Shown in pieces: positions 6,530 to 10,698 of a stretch of DNA of 10,698 nt. Within the stretch, counting starts at the first letter, position 1; every line of letters starts with the position of its first letter. The position numbers and the translations under genes are program-made. The notes beneath the pieces were generated by a model. That model was not told the DNA's origin. It did no database searches and worked only from the letters and a program-made list of their open reading frames with translations. This DNA is from a bacterium (GTDB taxonomy: Bacteria; BMS3Abin14): positions 1 through 10,698 of the forward strand of contig JALHUC010000085.1 of NCBI GenBank assembly GCA_022865845.1, in the 5' to 3' direction.

Positions 6530-6543
6530 GAACGCAGGACGCA
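6530..6543. repeat. Short heptamer tract, 2 units (GAACGCA / GGACGCA)
   Basis: Two units at 6530 and 6537, followed by a diverged third (GCACTGA), ending three bases before the histidine kinase stop codon. It is the same family as 2794-2821. Confidence 0.55.
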
Positions 6544-6552
6544 GCACTGATT

Positions 6553-8118
6553 TTACGCCAACGGCAAAGTGAAATGGAAGATTGTACCTTGGCCGAGAAC
6601 GCTCTCCGCCCATATCTCCCCGCGGTGCGCCCGAGCAATCCTCCGGCAGATGGCAAGGCCGAGACCCGTTCCCTCTTCCTTGCCGGGCTCTCCCACCTGG
6701 GCGAACTCCTCGAAGATGCGGGGAAGATCCTCCTGGCTGATGCCGATGCCTGTATCCGCCACACTGATCTGTGTAAATGAGAGACTTTTCCCTGTTCCCC
6801 GCTTTGCGGATACGGTGATGCGGCCGCCCATCGGAGTAAACTTGATGGCGTTGCTGATGAGGTTGACCAGGACCTGGATTATCCTGTCCTCGTCAAACCT
6901 GGCCGGCAGTTCCATGCCCTTCTCCAGGATATCCAGTGTGAGTTTCTTTTTCTGAAGCAGCGGGATCATCTGGCCGGCCACCTTCTGCACAACATGGATC
7001 ACAGGCAGTTCCATGGTTTCCATGGGCATGCGGCCAGCTTCTATTTTATTAAGGTCCAGCATGTCGCTGATGAGCGCTTCCATCCGGTGACAGCTGGACA
7101 GGGTTTCTCCCACTATACCTGTCTGTGCATCATTAAGCTCGCCGGCAAATCCATCCTGTAGACTATCCAGGTAACCTCCCACCACCGCAAGTGGGGTCTT
7201 TAATTCATGGGTGGCAATACCAAGAAAGTTGGATTTAAGTTTATCCAGTTCAAGGAGCTTTTCATTGGCTGTTTTCAGGCTCTCGTTCATCCGCGTCAGT
7301 TCAACATTAGCTTCATTGAGCGCCACTGTCCTTTCCCCAACCATATCCTCCAGGTGTTTCTGATACTTTTCGACCTCCCGCCTGTAACGTCCCAGGTCTT
7401 CGATCATCTTGTTGAAGTTGGCGGAAAGAGTTCCCACCTCATCATAGCCCCTGACAGGCACAGGTTGAGGAAGCTTGCCCAGCCCCAGGTCCTTGATCCC
7501 CGACGCCAGGTCTGTAAGCGGTTCAGTCAGACGGTTCACTGCGGCAATGAGGGCCAAAAGCCCGAAAATATAAACGATGAAGGCGTTGAAAGCGATAAGC
7601 CGCGTGATCTTGGCTACGATGGAAGATACATCAGTGATATCGAATCCGAGGAGGAAATAGAACTTCTCCGTCCCATGTGGCGGTACAACACTCAGGTAGA
7701 CCTCCAGGACATCGTCAGAAACGTGATATCGGACCTCTTCGGATTCAAGATCGTAGAGTTCGCCCAAAGGCAACGATCGCTTGATCATTTGGTCAGGCCT
7801 GGAGCTGTTACTGGAAATAACCTTGCCGTTCCCATGAAAAACGCTCGCATAAAGGACGCTGGGATCGCTGCAGATCCGGCCAACTATCTCCGGCACTTTA
7901 TACCGGGAATCAGGTGAATCCAGGGCTGAAGCCAGGTCGGTACCGACAAACCGCGCAACTGAAGAGGCTCGACGCTGTACCTCAGCCAGTATAAAATTCC
8001 TGGCCTGACTCACAATGGACAAACCGATGAGGAACACTGCGGAAAGCAGTATGATCAAAAGGCCTGCAATGGCCTTTCGCCTGATACTTGTGAATACCCA
8101 CTGAACGGGATAGAGCAT
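6553..8118 (-). CDS. Membrane sensor histidine kinase (periplasmic sensor, HAMP, HisKA, HATPase)
   Basis: A 521-residue inner-membrane kinase that autophosphorylates on His and passes phosphate to a receiver. Two membrane segments (about 16-36 and 174-194) enclose an extracytoplasmic sensor region of about 135 residues (CACHE/PAS-like; ligand unknown). A HAMP linker (about 195-247) and a coiled coil (about 246-295) follow. The H-box is FLGIATHELKTPLAVVGGYL with H304; the N-box is NLISNAIKF (N419, N423); G1 is DTGIGI (455-460), the F-box IFEEFAQV, and G2 GTGLGLAI (483-490). The kinase therefore looks active. The start is ATG 8118; no strong Shine-Dalgarno precedes it, suggesting translational coupling. 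The response regulator gene ends 43 bp upstream on the same strand, so the two form an operon and the receiver is the natural partner. The protein is an orthodox kinase with no receiver of its own. Confidence 0.95.
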   Translation of the reverse strand: MLYPVQWVFTSIRRKAIAGLLIILLSAVFLIGLSIVSQARNFILAEVQRRASSVARFVGTDLASALDSPDSRYKVPEIVGRICSDPSVLYASVFHGNGKVISSNSSRPDQMIKRSLPLGELYDLESEEVRYHVSDDVLEVYLSVVPPHGTEKFYFLLGFDITDVSSIVAKITRLIAFNAFIVYIFGLLALIAAVNRLTEPLTDLASGIKDLGLGKLPQPVPVRGYDEVGTLSANFNKMIEDLGRYRREVEKYQKHLEDMVGERTVALNEANVELTRMNESLKTANEKLLELDKLKSNFLGIATHELKTPLAVVGGYLDSLQDGFAGELNDAQTGIVGETLSSCHRMEALISDMLDLNKIEAGRMPMETMELPVIHVVQKVAGQMIPLLQKKKLTLDILEKGMELPARFDEDRIIQVLVNLISNAIKFTPMGGRITVSAKRGTGKSLSFTQISVADTGIGISQEDLPRIFEEFAQVGEPGKEEGTGLGLAICRRIARAHRGEIWAESVLGQGTIFHFTLPLA

Positions 8119-8161
8119 GGTTTACCGGAATTCACCTATAGGATCGGCTAAAGCCCGTCCC

Positions 8162-8536
8162 TTAGCGAAGGTGACGAACCACCTTGTCCACAACCTCAAC
8201 GGCCTTGAACGGTTTGGTGATATACTCCACCGCACCCAGATCTCTGGCCCTTTGCATATCCTCCCTTGATTTGCGGGCAGTCAGCATAATTACGGGGATA
8301 TTTGAAGTCGCAGGGTTCTCTTTCAGCTTTTCAAGAACTTCAAACCCGTCCATATGGGGCATCATGATGTCCAGAAGGATGAGATCGGGAGGGGTAGTGC
8401 CGGCTTTTTCCAAAGCTTCCTTACCGTTAAAGGCGATCTGTACGCTCAGGCCTTTTGATAGAAAGAGGAACTGGAGCATCTGAGTCAGAGATGCCTTGTC
8501 TTCAACGACAAGTACTGTTTTAACCTCTGCATTCAT
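8162..8536 (-). CDS. Single-domain (CheY-like) response regulator
   Basis: A 124-residue receiver domain with nothing after it, so it must act by protein contact rather than DNA binding. Conserved residues: acidic pair E12/D13 (VVEDK), phosphoacceptor D56 (LILLDIMMPHMDGFEV), T86 (IMLTARKS) and K108 (ITKPFK). The frame is open upstream to about 8656, but ATG 8536 is clearly the start: GGAGG (8544-8548) sits seven bases before it, and MNAEVKTVLVVEDK is a normal receiver N-terminus. It is first in an operon with the histidine kinase. The divergent GGDEF gene and the nearby HD-GYP gene are plausible effectors, but neither carries a receiver, so any link would be through protein contact; this is inference. 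Confidence 0.95.
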   Translation of the reverse strand: MNAEVKTVLVVEDKASLTQMLQFLFLSKGLSVQIAFNGKEALEKAGTTPPDLILLDIMMPHMDGFEVLEKLKENPATSNIPVIMLTARKSREDMQRARDLGAVEYITKPFKAVEVVDKVVRHLR

Positions 8537-8543
8537 TAACGAA

Positions 8544-8548
8544 CCTCC
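8544..8548 (-). promoter_or_regulatory. Ribosome binding site deciding the response regulator start
   Basis: GGAGG on the minus strand, seven bases before ATG 8536. It rules out the longer open frame to 8656. Confidence 0.85.
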
Positions 8549-8581
8549 GAAATAAATCTCCATTAAATGGGGCGTTGGTGA

Positions 8582-8616
8582 CCTCGTAAAAAGTTTCTTC
8601 GAGCTATTTTTCGAGG
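8582..8616. repeat. Imperfect inverted repeat CCTCGTAAAAA / TTTTTCGAGG
   Basis: CCTCG plus TAAAAA (8582-8592) can pair with TTTTTCGAGG (8607-8616) apart from one bulged T. It lies 46-80 bp upstream of the response regulator start, in the divergent gap. It could be an operator, or part of a dispersed palindromic element together with 8678-8697. Confidence 0.45.
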
Positions 8617-8677
8617 CGGCGGATGGCAGATTATTCGATACCACCCAAGGATGCACTCAGGGAGAATATCCCGGTCA

Positions 8678-8697
8678 ATGGACTTTATCCAGTCCAT
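8678..8697. repeat. Perfect 7-bp inverted repeat ATGGACT / AGTCCAT
   Basis: ATGGACT (8678-8684), six-base spacer TTATCC, AGTCCAT (8691-8697). It lies in the divergent gap between the response regulator and the GGDEF gene. It is an operator-like dyad or a REP-like element. I see no convincing -35/-10 pair beside it. Confidence 0.5.
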
Positions 8698-8795
8698 CAA
8701 CTTTGTGAAGTTATAGCACAAATCAATAGAAGTATGAAAGGAGTGTGCGTGCCCGTATTGCGGCGAACCGTGGAGTACGATATGGTATTAAGGTT

Positions 8796-10472
8796 ATGGT
8801 TGAAAATACTGTCCAGAAAGCAACGCCTGTCACGAAACCATCTGCCGGAAGACAAAATTGGATCGCGAAAAGAGTCAACACCCTTCGCTTTCAGGTGCTG
8901 GGAATCGTTATCGCTAGCGTCCTTATCCCCTCCTTTCTGGGGGGCTGGTTTGCGAGCAGCCGGATCAACGATCTTCTCAGGAACCAGGTCTACAGCGAGA
9001 TCGAGGCCAGGACCCAGAGGCTCTCCGAGCATTTGAGTGACTGGCTGATGATCAGATCCAGTGAGGTCCAGGCCTTTACGGTTTCGTATCTGCTCAATGA
9101 AGATCTGAAAAATCTCCAGGGAACAAAATCAAGGGAGGAAAAGGAAGAGTCCAGGAAGAATATACACAGCTACCTGACCTACCTCCTGGAAGGCAACAAG
9201 TTATTTTCGGAAATCATGATCCTCAACTCGGATGGATCGCCACTCATCGCGCAACCCCTGAAGAACTGGCAAGCGGCAGACAGGGTCCAGGAAGTCCCCG
9301 ATCAAGGTCAATTTATAAGTGAGGTCATGACCAAGGATGGCAGCAGGCTGATGCTGATCCAGAAGATGGACCTGGGCAGGGGCCTGTCCCCGAATTTTTT
9401 CACAGCTCTGATGAAGATGGAGCATTTTCAGAACAAGATCGAGGACCTTGCTCCAGAGGGATCGGTTATCTATCTTCTTGATTCCGAAGGCAATATCAAG
9501 GCCGCCAACGTTGAACTGGGTGAGGGCAGCACAGCCCCGGAAGGGGCCCTTGCCCTGCTTCACGAGAACGAGGAACGCTCTATTTACAGGGGACTCCAGG
9601 GCAAAGAGGTCATCGCTACAAGCGCGATGCTGGAAGAACCACGTTGGGGCGTGGTACTCGAAACATCCAAGAAGGAAGCTCTTGAGCCCCTGGTCATCTT
9701 TCGCCGTCAGGTTATTTTGATGGCTCTCGCGCTTGCCGGCCTCTTCCTCGTTCCCGCCCTGTTACTGGCAAGGACCCTCATCCTGCCGCTGGAGGAACTC
9801 AGCAGAGTTTCAAAGCGCATCAGGTCAGGGAAACCAGGCCTGCTGGTCAAGACCAGGATCGGAGGCGAACTGGGAGAGTTCATATCGACCTTCAACAGTA
9901 TGTCGGTGAGCCTGAAGGACAGTCTGGAGGAGATCACCGCAAGAAATGAAGACCTGCGCGTGATGACCATAACGGACCCTCTGACAGGCAGGTACAACAG
10001 ACGGTATATCGAGGATTACCTCGGGCGGGAACTGGAACTGGCTAACCGGACCAAGGATCCTCTTACTATTCTCATGATCGACCTGGACCATTTCAAGGAG
10101 TACAACGACACTTACGGTCACGTCGCAGGCGACATAGCGCTTAAACAGCTTGGGAAGGTACTCGTTCAAACCGTCCGCAAAACTGACGTTGTAGCGCGTT
10201 ACGGCGGTGAGGAGTGGATTATCTGTCTCAGCCATACCGGAAGTAAGGGCGGGGTCCAGATTGCTGAAAAACTGAGAAAATCAGTGGAAAAAAGCGTATT
10301 TCAGGTGAAAGGCCAGGAAACCTCGATCACCATCAGCATAGGTGTCGCGACGGCTCCTGAGGATGGGACCTACTACGCCCAGATCGTCGAAGCGGCTGAC
10401 ACAGCCATGTATCTTGCCAAGGCGAGGGGGCGAAACCAACTCCAGGTTTTCACTGGGTCTGACTCCTCATGA
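8796..10472 (+). CDS. Membrane CACHE-like/HAMP/GGDEF protein (predicted diguanylate cyclase)
   Basis: Predicted to make cyclic di-GMP from two GTP in response to an extracytoplasmic signal. In numbering from ATG 8796 (558 aa) there is a membrane segment at about 32-53, a periplasmic double-CACHE-like region of about 250 residues, a second membrane segment at about 304-327, a HAMP-type linker to about 385 and a GGDEF domain to about 553. GGDEF features: DPLTGRYNRRY (394-404), LDHFKEYNDTYGH with Mg-binding Asp nearby, signature GGEEW (470-474) and inhibitory-site RKTD (461-464) exactly five residues before GGEEW. Trp replaces the usual Phe of GGEEF. The start is uncertain: GTG 8745 adds 17 codons but has AAAGGAG only one base away, while ATG 8796 has AAGG only two bases away. 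The gene is divergent from the regulator-kinase operon, and its 3' end overlaps the SH3 gene tail to tail by 23 bp. Confidence 0.92.
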   Translation: MVENTVQKATPVTKPSAGRQNWIAKRVNTLRFQVLGIVIASVLIPSFLGGWFASSRINDLLRNQVYSEIEARTQRLSEHLSDWLMIRSSEVQAFTVSYLLNEDLKNLQGTKSREEKEESRKNIHSYLTYLLEGNKLFSEIMILNSDGSPLIAQPLKNWQAADRVQEVPDQGQFISEVMTKDGSRLMLIQKMDLGRGLSPNFFTALMKMEHFQNKIEDLAPEGSVIYLLDSEGNIKAANVELGEGSTAPEGALALLHENEERSIYRGLQGKEVIATSAMLEEPRWGVVLETSKKEALEPLVIFRRQVILMALALAGLFLVPALLLARTLILPLEELSRVSKRIRSGKPGLLVKTRIGGELGEFISTFNSMSVSLKDSLEEITARNEDLRVMTITDPLTGRYNRRYIEDYLGRELELANRTKDPLTILMIDLDHFKEYNDTYGHVAGDIALKQLGKVLVQTVRKTDVVARYGGEEWIICLSHTGSKGGVQIAEKLRKSVEKSVFQVKGQETSITISIGVATAPEDGTYYAQIVEAADTAMYLAKARGRNQLQVFTGSDSS

Positions 10473-10698
10473 TCCACCCTGTCTGTCCGGAAGAAGTCTT
10501 GACCTTCATCCAGTCCTTTTCCTTTTCAAGCCCGGTGGCGGACTCCCCCCGGTAGAGAGAACTGACCTTCTCTGAAGATGGCGTGGGAGATATGCGCAAG
10601 ATGGCAATACTGACCCTGATCTTGATCGTGCGCGGATCGGTCTTCTTCATCCCCTCATATACCCCGGGGATCAGGTCAAACAGGTATGCAGCGCCTCC
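10450..10698 (-). CDS. Bacterial SH3-domain protein (3' part; gene runs off the right edge)
   Basis: The last 82 codons and stop of a gene whose frame stays open to the window edge, so the Met at 10650 is probably internal. The visible protein ends in a bacterial SH3-type fold: VSIAILRISPTPSSEKVSSLYRG-type strand and loop, then WMKVKTSSGQTGWI, the characteristic W-x-x-V...G-x-x-GW ending. The preceding residues GGAAYLFDLIPGVYEGMKK are not diagnostic. Such domains usually occur in periplasmic or cell-wall-associated proteins, often lipoproteins; the start of this one cannot be seen. Its stop codon lies inside the GGDEF gene's last codons (overlap 10450-10472), leaving no room for a terminator between the convergent genes. 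Confidence 0.75.
   Translation of the reverse strand, partial: GGAAYLFDLIPGVYEGMKKTDPRTIKIRVSIAILRISPTPSSEKVSSLYRGESATGLEKEKDWMKVKTSSGQTGWIMRSQTQ

Noticed and set aside
7207..7917. 236-codon plus-strand open frame opposite the histidine kinase
   Set aside because: It lies wholly inside the kinase gene on the other strand, has no recognisable domain or ribosome binding site, and the kinase has complete family motifs.
8623..8744. Small plus-strand gene (MADYSIPPKD...) or N-terminal extension of the response regulator in the divergent gap
   Set aside because: The plus-strand frame runs on into the GGDEF gene in another frame and has no Shine-Dalgarno. The receiver extension is excluded by the strong GGAGG before ATG 8536.
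8738..8791. Short zinc-ribbon-like peptide (KECACPYCGEPW) read on the plus strand upstream of the GGDEF gene
   Set aside because: The frame has a stop at 8735-8737 and another at 8789-8791, with no start codon between them and no second cysteine pair. It overlaps the possible GGDEF N-terminus; probably coincidence, at most a gene remnant.

Overview
The window looks like a Gram-negative, deltaproteobacteria-like (Desulfobacterota or a related candidate lineage) chromosome segment. The basis is gene order plus protein character. A SpoIID/LytB-domain gene followed by queA, tgt and yajC on one strand is an arrangement I associate with Geobacter-type genomes. This is combined with a dense set of membrane-bound signalling proteins. 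The assignment is inference from memory, not a database match.

Left half, minus strand (about 1-4500). Read in the direction of transcription, the order is a small DUF2065-like membrane protein, a secreted SpoIID/LytB-domain protein, queA, tgt, and the start of yajC, which runs off the left edge. QueA and Tgt act at different steps of queuosine tRNA modification. YajC belongs to the Sec translocon. The gaps between these genes are 79-257 bp, wide for such an operon, and filled with short degenerate tandem repeats.

Right half (about 4500-10698). A plus-strand coiled-coil/GAF/HD-GYP protein (predicted c-di-GMP phosphodiesterase) converges on a minus-strand pair: a CheY-like single-domain response regulator followed by a membrane HAMP histidine kinase. 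Diverging from the regulator is a plus-strand membrane CACHE-like/HAMP/GGDEF protein (predicted c-di-GMP cyclase with an I-site). It meets, tail to tail, the 3' end of a minus-strand SH3-domain protein that runs off the right edge. A c-di-GMP synthase and a c-di-GMP hydrolase therefore flank a two-component pair whose regulator has no output domain.

The most unusual content lies between genes. Every intergenic gap from yajC to the histidine-kinase gene carries short tandem repeats, and nearly all have a period of exactly 7 bp although the unit sequence differs from tract to tract (GTTCCAN, GGACGCA, TTCTGCG, AATTGAG, GCCAGGA, GGGTACT, GTTCACC drifting to GATTACC, AGTCCAA and others). One tract is 11 perfect copies of GGGTACT. 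Another is 12 drifting copies. Several tracts come as inverted pairs around a 58-129 bp core. Several also sit between a good Shine-Dalgarno sequence and the apparent start of the gene (tgt, DUF2065, perhaps the HD-GYP gene), or inside the presumed N-terminal coding sequence (the SpoIID-like gene). The repeats are absent from the two gaps of the regulator/kinase/GGDEF block. No RNA genes, insertion sequences or CRISPR arrays were seen.
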